Assembly (NCBI GenBank): GCA_022702705.1
Contig: CM040421.1
Coordinates: 65,926,697-65,990,696, forward strand
DNA from: Papilionanthe hookeriana x Papilionanthe teres
Lineage: Eukaryota > Streptophyta > Magnoliopsida > Asparagales > Orchidaceae
DNA: 64,000 nt
Direction: 5' to 3'
Made by a program: the position numbers and the translations under genes. Below, piece after piece: positions 57,101-64,000 of the stretch. Numbering within the stretch: the stretch's first letter is position 1; every line of letters starts with the position of its first letter. Below the pieces are notes generated by a model, which searched no databases, was not told where the DNA came from, and worked only from the letters and a program-made list of their open reading frames with translations.

Positions 57101-59398
57101 CGTGCACGTGACACATGTCGATCCTTCAAGGAGTTTGGAACCTTCGTACCTTTCCCTTCTCCTTTGTGTGCCGCACTCATCGTCTAAGCCTAGGGTTCAT
57201 TTCGGTCATCACATGAGGCTTCAATGTGAATATAATATATGGAATATTTTTAAAATATAGACAACAACAACAACAAAGCCTTAATCCCACTAAGTGGGAT
57301 CGACTAACATGAATCCTTTTTCTCCATTGCATCCTATTAAGTGTCAAATTTTCATTTAATTCTAATAAATTAAGATCATTTTTTATGCAATAAGCCCAAG
57401 TTTTCCTAGGTCTACCTCTGCCTTTCTTAACGTAAGTTGTATCTAAAACATCTACTCTCCTAATCGGGTCTTCAGGTGGTCGACGTTTAATGTGACCAAA
57501 CTATCTAAGGAGACTCTCTAATTTTATCCGTCACTGGTGCAACACCAACCCTATTTCGGATATATTCATTTCGCATTTTGTCTCTAAGTGTAAAGCCACT
57601 CATCCACCTAATCATTCTCATCTCGGCAACACTTAACATTATGCTTCTCTTTTAAAGGCCAACATTCAACACCATAGAGCATTACAGGTCTCACCACCAT
57701 CTTATAAAAATTTCCTTTCAGTCAAAGCGATACTTTTCTACCACACAATAGGCCGAACGCAATCCTCCACTTCAACCAACCAACCTGAATTCTAATATTA
57801 ACATCCCCATCTATATCACCATCGCTTTGAACAATGGACCTGATATATCTAAATCGTTCACACCTTTTAATAATTTGATCACCCAAAGTTACACTTCTGT
57901 CACTAGGCTTACTATTACTAAAATTACATTCCATGTATTCAGTTTTAGATCTACTCAAGCAAAGACCTTTAGACTACAATGTTGACCTCCATAATTCAAC
58001 TTTTTCCTGGGTTTTTTCTCTCGTCTTATCCACGAGGAGGATATCATCAGCAAAAAACATACATCAAGGTACATCCTCCTGTAAATGCCCAGTAAGACCA
58101 TCCATAAATAAAGAAAAAAGATATGGGCTTAAAGCCGACCTTGATGAAAACCAACAGAAATAGTAAAATAATTGGTAAATCCTCCTTCAGTTCGAACACA
58201 TGTAACAGCTCTAGTATTCATATCTTTAATGACTTGAATGTAAGTCATATGAGTACCTTTCTTCTCAAGGACTCTCCAAAGAACATCTCTAGGAACCTTA
58301 TCGTAAGCTTTTTCTAAATCAATAAAAATTAAATGTAGATCCTCCTTATTATCTCTGTACTTCTCCATCAAACCTCTCAATAAATGTATAGCTTCCATAG
58401 TAGACCTGCCCGGCATAAATCCAAATTGATTATGAGAAACCTTCGTAATACATCTTAACCTATGTCCAATTACCCTCTCCCATAATTTTAAAGTATGACA
58501 CATCAATTTAATTCCTCTATAATTTGCACACTCTTATAATATATAGAAGTAATTACTCACCTAGTTTCACTTTATAAAATAACTTCTTAATGAAATTTGT
58601 TGACGTTCTTTTTCTTTAACTTGCCCGCTTCACTTCAATCTCACTTTATCTTACAATTAAACATGTTGATTAGCATATAATTAAAAAACTGTACTTGAAT
58701 GATTTACAATTATACTTATATATAATTCATTTTATCTCTATTATTTTTAAACTTATTTTATAGTTGCAATTGTACACCATCTTTAATTAAGGTATGTGTA
58801 TATATTTATATACTTGATCAAAACTAATCTATTCTTATTTAAATTCGATAGTATAAATTTCATATCTTGATTATCTGCTAATTTTTTTCTGGCAAGTTTC
58901 AGTCTTTTTTTTTTCTATAATTTCTTATTAACTTAATATCAATTTCACCTAATCATAAAATTTAAGATGTCAATTTTAAAGAATTAATTTTGATCTTTCA
59001 AAATTTCACTTTCTTATAAATTATTCCACTTGCCTGATTTTCTTCCTATTGTGTGTGTGTGTGTAGATATATATATGTATATATATGTATTTGAGTTACG
59101 TTATCTAAAACTGACGAGTTTTTTTTTCTCTCTTCTTTTTCTGTTTTTTTGCATCATCGAAGGACTAAAGATTGCTCCTTCAGTATCGGGCCTATAATGA
59201 TTGTAGATGAACCCTTCACGGTAAAATACCTTTTGCTCCCATTACTTTTAAATAATCTTCATCAGTTGACACGCAGAACTGTAGCTTTTATCTTTCTGAA
59301 TTCAGATTGAGAATGGATTATTGACGCCCACATTGAAAGTGAGAAGGCACGTAGTGATTGATCGGTACAGTGTAGAGATTGCCAACTTGTACAAGTGA
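33611..59398 (+). CDS. AAE16: AAE15/AAE16-like acyl-ACP synthetase, C-terminal half (six exons, 5' part outside window)
   Basis: Chloroplast acyl-activating enzymes of this family load free fatty acids onto acyl carrier protein, using ATP and going through an acyl-adenylate. Six exons (33,611-33,748; 45,193-45,352; 49,077-49,156; 53,661-53,806; 59,163-59,220; 59,306-59,398) join in phase 0/1/0/2/0 with GT..AG borders and give 224 residues and a TGA stop. Visible motifs of the adenylate-forming fold are GWFNSGDIGW, then GRAKDTIVLSTG running into ENVEP (the hinge between large and small domains), and TPTLKVRR, whose Lys is the usual adenylation lysine. The adenylate-forming N-terminal part (ATP-binding P-loop, YGLTE motif) is absent; no upstream exon was found in 1-33,610. 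No stop or frameshift occurs in any exon, so the gene looks functional. AAE15 and AAE16 cannot be told apart from this half; the symbol is a best guess. Introns carry all the mobile elements between 33.7 and 59.2 kb. Confidence 0.87.
34292..34642. repeat. Long inverted repeat (147-149 bp arms, 55-bp loop)
   Basis: Left arm 34,292-34,440 and right arm 34,496-34,642 are nearly perfect reverse complements, differing at a few bases and by an A-run length. The loop starts ctagttgttgttctcgc. Part of the arm sequence recurs, diverged, at 44,086-44,310. Position is intron 1 of the visible gene, on the transcribed strand. It is a MITE-like or rearranged repeat able to form one long hairpin. Confidence 0.92.
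34740..34886 (+). mobile_element. 3' end of a retroposon ending in (AT)n
   Basis: The end reads aatgaaattggcccttgagg, a short A-run and then (AT)n to 34,886. The same ending (atgaattggccacgggct, atgaaataggctctaaagcc, each followed by a TA run) closes the two units below. Its 5' part could not be delimited. Confidence 0.5.
35218..36120 (+). pseudogene. DUF4283-like ORF1 protein (LINE Gag-like), frameshifted
   Basis: Starts MARSYAAAVTAGSNPSPTRH at 35,218 and runs FLTEEDTNILASSCRLVLVG. It shifts frame near 35,530 to DGRHVLIHLTTDIDYTSIF and again after about 35,690 to FHELTYHRFNYEILFSLAKG, then CPSMSVFTVERDVTEPYPDE, VWIGYGHTGYW and PYCSQLFHVWSSLIACYKLH. The last block looks like the Cys/His knuckle that follows DUF4283 in plant LINE ORF1 proteins (C-x3-H...C), here with an unexpected stop. 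Such proteins bind nucleic acid. At least two frameshifts make it nonfunctional. Confidence 0.7.
36889..36961. repeat. (TA)n microsatellite
   Basis: Imperfect TA run with interspersed catata, forming the 3' tail of unit B. Confidence 0.95.
37483..39169 (+). mobile_element. ORF1-only non-LTR-like retroposon, unit C
   Basis: About 1.7 kb, preceded by a TA run (37,461-37,482) and ended by atgaaataggctctaaagcc plus (AT)n at 39,109-39,169. Frames match unit B in order: KPTIFLAEEDISILL, RHVLIRLTDNGDYAEMFLKN, then ERDITLPFLKEVWIEYTTSG near 38,160. It is more decayed than B, with several frameshifts and stops. No RT is seen. Confidence 0.6.
39109..39169. repeat. (AT)n microsatellite
   Basis: Uninterrupted AT dinucleotides, the 3' tail of unit C. 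Confidence 0.95.
39170..40840. repeat. Dispersed repeat, copy 1 (partial), and AT-rich intron
   Basis: The part 39,385-39,600 (tactagccctaatcttacc, then a cttctcc-rich stretch and cgtgcatagagaacgc) resembles 56,925-57,100. It may be an LTR fragment. The minus-strand ORF at 39,752-40,024 is arginine-rich and without homology I know. The rest shows no feature. Confidence 0.45.
40841..40854. repeat. Target site duplication of the RTE LINE, left
   Basis: taagtaaaatttta, identical to 43,983-43,996. Confidence 0.85.
41114..41420 (+). pseudogene. RTE endonuclease domain, N-terminal part
   Basis: Reads RIGSWNICTLNGKLMELVDI, then INILCIQETKWVGEKTKEID, then after one TGA SGKSHTRNGVGVIIDKSLKD. The N in SWNICTL and the E in QETKW are the metal-binding residues of the APE-like endonuclease that nicks target DNA. 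The rest of the domain, to about 41,900, is decayed. Confidence 0.85.
42480..43486 (+). pseudogene. RTE reverse transcriptase, frameshifted
   Basis: Blocks in order: KKTKSGKSVGPDDI (42,510), EEWRKSILVPIFKNKGDAQE, NYRGIKLM with a stop soon after, QFGFMPGRSNMEAINLLRGL, LIFIDLEKAYDKIPRDILW (first catalytic Asp), a frameshift near 43,085, then GSTLSPYLFALFMDGLT, CMFFADDILLVD (catalytic FADD) and FRYLGSIVQSDGDID. The catalytic motifs are intact but the reading frame is not. Confidence 0.9.
43983..43996. repeat. Target site duplication of the RTE LINE, right
   Basis: taagtaaaatttta directly after the (TTG)n tail, identical to 40,841-40,854. Confidence 0.85.
44086..44310. repeat. Diverged relative of the 34.3 kb hairpin arm
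   Basis: Shares gaaattaaattttat, gagtttaacattcaaatatt and ttgttgtttgcgtcttacgt with the arm and loop of 34,292-34,642, but only in one orientation. A further weak relative (cgagaacttggagttacc) is at 54,756. Confidence 0.5.
44311..45192. other. Intron sequence, no feature seen
   Basis: AT-rich to 44,800, then mixed composition up to the acceptor of exon b. No conserved frame. Confidence 0.5.
45193..45352 (+). CDS. AAE16: AAE16-like exon b (GDIGW and hinge)
   Basis: This 160-nt exon starts after AG at 45,191-45,192 and ends before GTGTAA. It encodes NASATGEAIDKDGWFNSGDI through GRAKDTIVLST. It contains the conserved Asp of the GD.G motif that contacts the adenylate ribose and the Arg/Lys-Asp of the hinge motif. 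The last base forms a split Gly codon with exon c. Confidence 0.88.
45980..46665. repeat. Direct duplication, offset about 404 bp
   Basis: Segment 45,980-46,270 is repeated at 46,386-46,663; the word attatcctaaaatatattga occurs at 46,037 and 46,441. Similarity is high, with small indels. Confidence 0.88.
46680..49076. other. Intron sequence with possible LTR element remnant
   Basis: A perfect copy of the common copia primer site core is at 47,267-47,279. No gag or pol frame follows, and the sequence 47,280-49,076 is AT-rich and noncoding. If real, the remnant would be a short non-autonomous LTR element. Confidence 0.35.
47267..47279 (+). promoter_or_regulatory. Possible tRNA-iMet primer binding site
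   Basis: tggtatcagagcc is the usual initiator-Met primer site of plant copia elements. The expected LTR end (..CA) just before it is not visible, so support is limited. Confidence 0.4.
49077..49156 (+). CDS. AAE16: AAE16-like exon c
   Basis: This 80-nt exon lies between a TTATAG acceptor and a GTGCTC donor. Its first two bases complete Gly, followed by ENVEPSELEEAVMRSNLIQ and HIVVIGQ. ENVEP is the start of the small C-terminal domain in long-chain acyl-activating enzymes. Confidence 0.87.
49880..50540. repeat. Dispersed repeat, copy 1
   Basis: The end (ttttgttgtaatttcatatt, then gaattcaataataatattt) matches 56,740-56,830. Both are followed by a similar tgttaaa/tgctaaaatc stretch. It looks like a shared LTR or retroposon end. 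ORFs inside are not conserved between copies. Confidence 0.5.
51078..51165. repeat. Short tandem duplication, about 45 bp, two copies
   Basis: gatagttctgttccttgctc and the following atctacataatttgtt occur twice in succession, with one or two changes. Confidence 0.85.
51166..53660. other. Intron sequence, no gene seen
   Basis: AT-rich to 51,950. Then a more GC-rich part (52,200-52,700) with G-rich purine tracts and open frames on both strands without known domains. At 53,230-53,300 is a gtcgg/ccgacac-rich piece that resembles transposon-end sequence. None is called as a gene. Confidence 0.4.
53661..53806 (+). CDS. AAE16: AAE16-like exon d
   Basis: This 146-nt exon follows TGTATTGTAG and precedes GTAAGG. 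It encodes DQRRLGALVVPNMDEVLASA and continues to LLHDEVRN plus two bases of a Trp codon. The DQRRLGA.V.PN stretch is typical of the C-terminal domain of AAE15/16. Confidence 0.87.
53807..56300. other. Intron sequence, no feature seen
   Basis: Very AT-rich, with scattered pieces such as aattactcacc (55,678) that recur at 37,205 and 58,552 and probably mark fragments of one old repeat family. Confidence 0.4.
56310..57230. repeat. Dispersed repeats, second copies
   Basis: 56,410-56,830 resembles the end of 49,880-50,540, and 56,925-57,100 resembles 39,385-39,600. A TATA-like tattaaatag occurs near 56,682. These may be parts of one decayed LTR element. Confidence 0.45.
57261..58535 (-). mobile_element. 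RTE-type LINE, 5'-truncated copy
   Basis: On the minus strand it starts at aagagtgtgcaaattatag (same as inside the RT of the 40.9 kb copy) and ends in (TTG)n at 57,261. Visible are QFGFMPGRSTMEAIHLLRGL, LIFIDLEKAYDKVPRDVLW, a frameshift near 58,129, CMFFADDILLVD and YMECNFSNSKPSDRSVTLGD. Loss of the 5' part is usual for LINE insertion. The flanks ataatatatag and ttaaaatatag could be an imperfect target duplication. It lies antisense to the host gene in the intron before exon e. Confidence 0.9.
58536..59162. other. Intron sequence before exon e
   Basis: AT-rich, with a short (GT)n/(TA)n stretch at 59,050-59,090 and the pyrimidine tract of the acceptor. No other feature. Confidence 0.5.
59163..59220 (+). 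CDS. AAE16: AAE16-like exon e
   Basis: This short 58-nt exon lies between a CATCGAAG acceptor and a GTAAAA donor. It completes the split Trp and encodes TKDCSFSIGPIMIVDEPFT, matching the ..F..GP..IVDEPFT segment of the family. A long pyrimidine tract precedes the acceptor. Confidence 0.86.
59306..59398 (+). CDS. AAE16: AAE16-like terminal exon f
   Basis: The exon begins after TTCAG and encodes IENGLLTPTLKVRR through EIANLYK, then TGA. The Lys in PTLK is the expected catalytic lysine of the adenylation half-reaction. The intron before it is only 85 bp, in contrast to the multi-kilobase introns upstream. I did not identify the polyadenylation site. Confidence 0.87.
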   Translation: MENGLLTPTLKVRRHVVIDRYSVEIANLYK

Positions 59399-59928
59399 AG
59401 CATATGCAGATAAACTATTAACATTGTTTCTGGTTGCCTTTTCTGTGTGATATAGCCCTTGGAATAAATTAAATTTATTAAAAAATGATGAACCTAGCAG
59501 TACCAATAAATTATATAAATTCTTCATGATACCAACAATAAATCTGTTTAAAATAGTTCAATAATTATTACTTTTGCAAATTTATCTCATCTTCTTTTTA
59601 ATTTTATTGCTATTTTTACTTCCTTTACGTTGATATGTATGTAAAAATGAAACTGTATCATGGGTTTTTTATTTGTCTGCCTTTCTTTTAACTATGGGTT
59701 CAGAAATTTGCTTAGTGGGGTATGTTTGTTTGAAATTAAATTTGTTCAAATGTCCTAATTAGGGTAACTAAAAATTTTAATCACCTTACTCTATAATATA
59801 ATAAAAAAGAAAATTCAATAGACCCTGAGCATAAATATGTACAAGTGCCACTGAAGTTAAAAGTCATGCAAATTTTTACTTCATTTTCATGATAATGAAA
59901 ATCCGTCACTGCTGGAAAATCCTGGCTC
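59399..59928. other. 3' flank of the AAE16-like gene
   Basis: AT-rich 3' untranslated and intergenic sequence. The 3' transcript end cannot be placed. The minus-strand ORF 59,318-59,527 overlaps the terminal exon and is a shadow. Confidence 0.45.
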
Positions 59929-59936
59929 TAGCAAGC

Positions 59937-60322
59937 GAGAAATATTACCTTAGGACCCTGCACACGTGTGGAGTTCAATGAAATCACGTCATTTGGCGGA
60001 TGGTAGAAAAAAAATCGTGCGGTAACATAGGTAATATTCTACCGTGTTATTCTGAGTTATTCAGATGTATTGTGTATTATTAATGTGTTATTGATGTGTT
60101 ATTGTGTTATTATAACACCGAGAATATTCTTAGAATAAAATGACACCTGAATAACACAAAATAATACTTAGATAACTCACAATAACACCTGAATAATGTG
60201 GAATAATGTAGGAATATTCTATGTTATGGATAATTTTTTTTTGTATCACGCGCCACGTGGCTTGATTTCGTTGGACTCCGCACGTAGCTCTATTTGCGAA
60301 GTGCCGATGTAATATTTTCTCT
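59937..60322. mobile_element. MITE with about 100-bp terminal inverted repeats (Mutator-like or hAT-like)
   Basis: The left end gagaaatattacctta and, further in, ggagttcaatgaaatcacg pair with the right end read in reverse (gagaaaatattacatc, ggagtccaacgaaatcaag). The middle is rich in ttattgtgttatt-type direct and inverted words. It is 386 bp, noncoding, and flanked by tagcaagc on both sides (59,929-59,936 and 60,323-60,330). The long ends favour Mutator-like (usually 9-bp duplication; the ninth base here is c/t). The 8 bp would fit hAT. Confidence 0.85.
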
Positions 60323-60330
60323 TAGCAAGC

Positions 60331-61043
60331 TAGATATTCTTAGAATGTTTGGTTTGTCCAGAAGAATTGAGAGCATTACTGTTATTCAATCCAAAGTCAA
60401 ATTTTAAAATATATTATCAGACTATTAAATGAATGATTCGTTTGGTTAGCTGGAATTGATAAAAAAATATTTTAATAAGGTTGCTTAAAATGTGAAAGCA
60501 TGTTGTTTAGAATAATACGAAATTTCATATCTTTCATATAGTTAAAATAATAATAAGTCGACATAAACTTAATACGTCATTGCTTTGTCAAAATTTTCAG
60601 GAGACTAATAATTTCATGTCAAAATGAATAGAATAAAATTTTAATTTACAATTTCTAAATGAAAATAACAATAAAAGGTGAGCTCTACAATAAACCAACA
60701 GTGTTGGTGGAGTCTGTCTAATTTTTAACAGTTTAAACACAAGAAAATTCAATCAAATTTAAAATTAAAGAATAAAATATAATTGCATTAAGAAAATATG
60801 AAATTTTAGAGTACATATATTGTTTTGGCTTGACTGCCTGTGAAATGGCTTTTTGCAGTTCAAAAATAATTTAAACTTGTAGCTTGAATCAAGCAAACTT
60901 ATCACATAATAAAATAATGATGACAGTTTTATTTAATGTGTCACAATGAATCATTTATGTTGATAGAAAGGCATTGCTATAACTCACATTCATTTATGTA
61001 ACTCGAATGATGCATTCATGAATGCATGCATGCGTGTGTGTGC
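60331..61043. other. Intergenic AT-rich sequence
   Basis: No gene or clear repeat, apart from short ttcatg/gcatgc runs near 61,010. Confidence 0.45.
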
Positions 61044-61232
61044 GTGTGTCGCGAATGCATGCGTATATGTATCTACCGATCTACCAAAATGTTCTTAGTT
61101 TTTTTACATAAATCAGCCCACTTATCGAAGTCGTATTCATTGTGTGTGTATCGCAAATACAGACGTATATGCATTCGATTTACCGAAAATTTCTTATTTT
61201 TCTAAACAGAAATCAACCCACTTATCGAAGTG
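61044..61232. repeat. About 99-bp direct repeat, two diverged copies
   Basis: gtgtgtcgcgaatgcatgcg to cccacttatcgaagtcg and gtgtgtatcgcaaatacaga to cccacttatcgaagtgg align along their length. Further short gaagccc/cgaag echoes follow to 61,290. Confidence 0.7.
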
Positions 61233-61615
61233 GTTTAACCGAAGCCCATCTGTTGAATTGGTTGAACCGAAGCCCTCCTATCAAAGTGGCTAAGTCAAAT
61301 TTGCATGTCGATCTGATTATGCTCATTATTTTCAAAAAGACAATCTAGCCCACCCGTGCGAGGGAAACTATTAGAAGAGACTATCATGATTAGTAAGGAC
61401 ATCTGTCAACTTCTCATTGATTGCGTCGCCCAACACTTGGGATAATCTCCACCAAGGCATCGCGAAAAAGTATCGTACTTGCAACTCCTGACACCCACAC
61501 CACAGTCTTTTCTTTAAAGGCATTAGAGGAAGGCCTCATACTATTCAGGATGTATTACATTGATTATTTTATGGGCTTTTCCCTTATGTATAAAAAATGA
61601 GGAAAAAAGAAGAGT

Positions 61616-61617
<2 letters not shown>

Positions 61618-61669
<52 letters not shown>
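61618..61669. repeat. (CT)n microsatellite
   Basis: About 25 CT units. They follow a TATA-like tgtataaaaaatg at about 61,588, so the tract could be in the leader of the gypsy element to its right. Confidence 0.95.
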
Positions 61670-61675
<6 letters not shown>

Positions 61676-62360
61676 TTTTTCTCCTCCCTCTGAAACCTTG
61701 GGGCCTAGGGAATCTCTAACGAGTCACATCCCTCTGATTAATCAGAGATAAGAGTACATCACATTTCCTAAAGTTCCCTCTTAAAAATTTGGCTCAGATT
61801 TTCATCTACCTATTTAAGATGTCTCCTCTACAGTACTAGATTGTTCTCCATGATGTATGTATTGGAAACAATTTGAGACTCTACGTGCTAAAAAGGATTC
61901 AACATCCTCAAAGGGGTAGCAAGGTTGTAGTTCATACGCAAGCTCCATAACAAAGATTCTAGTCCCCGGAGGAATGCTCTGGAAAGGTGATAGAATGCAC
62001 TAGAGAGTTCATGATTCAGAAAATCAAAGAGTTGAAAGAATCAATGAGGAAGAAAATGTACTACATGAGGAAAGTGTCATGTACGCACTCAAGGACCAGA
62101 ATGCATACTAGGTCTTTATGGTTGATGATTTCAAAGAAAGATTCACTACAAATAGTGATAGTAACTCAGTAAGGAGTGCCACATGAAGGATTTCCACAGT
62201 AAGGAGGGATAAGGCTGGGGCTGCCAAGGTCGAGAAGGCCAGAGCGAGACCCACGTACTCAAAACGTACCAAGTGCGACAGTAAGAATGACTCTTGGTCT
62301 AATCTTCGACAAGCAAGATTACTCGAGAAAGATGTGGATCGTTCATAAGAGGAATGGTTT

Positions 62361-64000
62361 ATGATGGATTATGTGGAGGAAGTCATAAGAAGAAGAAGAC
62401 TAATCCCTGACTACCATGCTGAAGAAGTCAAAGAAGAATGGAGAATTAGACAAAGGCTTTCTCCCGACTATTATGATGAAGAAGAAAGAAGAAGAAGGGG
62501 AAGGCATATAGCAGTGAAAGGTCCCTTCTCAAAAAAGTCTCTTGGAAAAAGAGGAACCGAAGAAGTTTAAGATCCCATCGCTGAAGTCTCACAAAAGGAA
62601 ATATGACCCAATAGACCACCTGGAGTCCTTTGAATTGGTCTTCCATTTCACAGAATAAACAACACATTGTAATGCTGTTTATTTTTCATGATGCTAAGGG
62701 AATCAACTCTGCGATGGTTCAATCAATTTTCATCATGAGTTATCATGTCTTTCTTTCTATTTAAACAAATGTTTTTGGCCGATTTTTCCATTGCTCAAAA
62801 GCCACCAAAATGCTCGCAAGTGCTCTTAAAAATATGTTAGAAGCCTAACGAAACGTTGAAGAGCTTCATCACTCTCTTTCAACAAGAAATGTTGTATATA
62901 CGAGACTTAAATTCTGTCGTTGCCCATGTGGCTATGACCCAAGGCCCACGTGAAGGACTGTTTTTATACATGCTCGGTTTGTAAAAGCCAAAGATGTTGA
63001 TAGATGTCCTAGAATTAATGAACCATCACATCTTAGTAGAGGAATATAACTCTTATCTTGAATTCTGTTGACCATCATAATCGAGGGAAGGACTCTATTT
63101 CTGACCACATGACGATTGTCGAGATCAACAAAATCATTTTTGAAAGAGAAACCCTAGAATGCTCTCGATGATCACCCCCAGTGATATTAGAGAAACACAA
63201 AAGTGAAGCTGGTGGTAAGAATATTAGAAGGGGCACAAGAACCACTCAAAATCCCCTGCTCCCTCTGAAATCACATCATTAAGAGTTTGGATGGCTGAAT
63301 TAGTAGCAACCACCAAGAACAAATACTATTTCAAGAAGCCCTTTCCCTTGAAGGCCGGTGCACATGCCTGTGATCCTAACTAGTATTGTGTGTATCACCA
63401 GGACCATAGAGCATGATATTGAAGAATGCCAACGCATTTGAAATCTCATCAAAGAGTTGATCAGAGTGGGAAAGCTAAACATGTTTGTGGTTGCCAATGC
63501 TTAAACTTTGTGAAACAGTAAAGTGCATTTTAAAGGTGGCATCAATCAACCCACATCGACGATAGTAATCCAAGTTATTGGAGTCATGCCTCTCATCTTT
63601 GAAGGTGATGGATCTAAAGCCGCATGAGGTCAAGTATCAAAAGGATAAAGACATGTGAAATTTATTCAGCCACTCTGGCTAGATGCTCCAGACTAATCAA
63701 CCCCCGCCCACCCTTCCTCCCCCACCCAGTTCAACTTTTCAGACGACTATCGGTCCACTAGTGGGAACCCCTTTAATGATGCTATCATTGTTACACTGAT
63801 CATTAAGGACTAACAGATCAACAAAATCTTGATAGACACCATAAGCTCTGTGAATGTTCTGTTCATAGGAGCCTTTGAGAAGATTAGAATCATAAACAAT
63901 CGATTAGCCCCTACTTTTAGACCACTGTATGGTTCTCAGGTGAACGGATGGAGGGCAGTATAGTCATTTTTCTCTCAGTCACCTAGGGGGAAAGTGAACA
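62361..64000 (+). pseudogene. gypsy gag-protease remnant running off the right edge
   Basis: A charged N-terminal part (EEVIRRRRLIPDYHAEEVKE) is followed by pieces in changing frames: KKFKIPSLKSHKRKYDPIDH (about 62,560), STLRWFNQF (62,705), NETLKSFITLFQQEMLYIRD (62,850) and GPREGLFLYML (62,950) of Retrotrans_gag. Then YCVYHQDHRA (63,390) and EECQR of the Cys/His motif, and INKILIDTISSVNVLF (63,815) at the place of the protease loop, with Asp kept but Gly lost. The stops are many. It is a different, older element than the minus-strand one; RT would lie beyond 64,000. Confidence 0.75.

Noticed and set aside
61560..61751. ORF with a run of Ser-Leu repeats
   Set aside because: It is the translation of the (CT)n microsatellite.

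Overview
This 64 kb window looks like nuclear DNA of a flowering plant with a repeat-rich genome. It holds the 3' half of one chloroplast acyl-activating enzyme gene with very long introns, Ty3/gypsy elements with Ogre/Tat features, RTE-type LINEs ending in (TTG)n, PIF/Harbinger and MITE DNA transposons, and AT-rich intron sequence. I cannot name the species. No bacterial operon, CRISPR array, rRNA or tRNA gene was seen.

Region 1-27,752 (minus strand) is a nested stack of giant LTR retrotransposons. A very long LTR (about 13,448-27,752) is followed leftwards by an 18-base tRNA-Arg-like primer binding site (13,424-13,441) and an internal region: an extra ORF1, gag, protease and reverse transcriptase, carrying stops and frameshifts. 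The internal region stops dead in the RT/RNase H linker at 7,600. There the 5' end of a second related LTR begins (7,599 down to about 190). In the larger LTR the part downstream of the TATA box carries kilobases of tandem arrays of three monomer types (about 82, 74 and 80-130 bp). These occur in the same order twice, separated by a tail-to-tail pair of U3 fragments (19,226-23,120). The right end of this LTR falls directly inside a Myb/SANT-like coding exon, so the stack was inserted into an older PIF/Harbinger transposon (27,749-29,607).

Region 33,611-59,398 (plus strand) holds six intact, correctly phased exons (675 nt, 224 codons plus stop) of the C-terminal part of an AAE15/AAE16-like long-chain acyl-[acyl-carrier-protein] synthetase. 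Introns are 11.4, 3.7, 4.5, 5.4 and 0.09 kb. No upstream exon is seen in 1-33,610, so the preceding intron is probably longer than 33 kb and contains the whole LTR stack. The introns also contain a near-perfect 350 bp hairpin, retroposons that carry a DUF4283-like ORF1 but no visible RT and sit between TA runs, a full-length RTE LINE with a 14-bp target duplication, a 5'-truncated RTE copy in the opposite orientation, and several local duplications.

Region 59,399-64,000 lies downstream of the gene. It contains a 386-bp MITE with long inverted ends and an 8-bp target duplication, minisatellite and (CT)n repeats, and a decayed plus-strand gypsy gag-protease running off the right edge.

All assignments were made by reading the sequence and from knowledge of the families; no database search was run.
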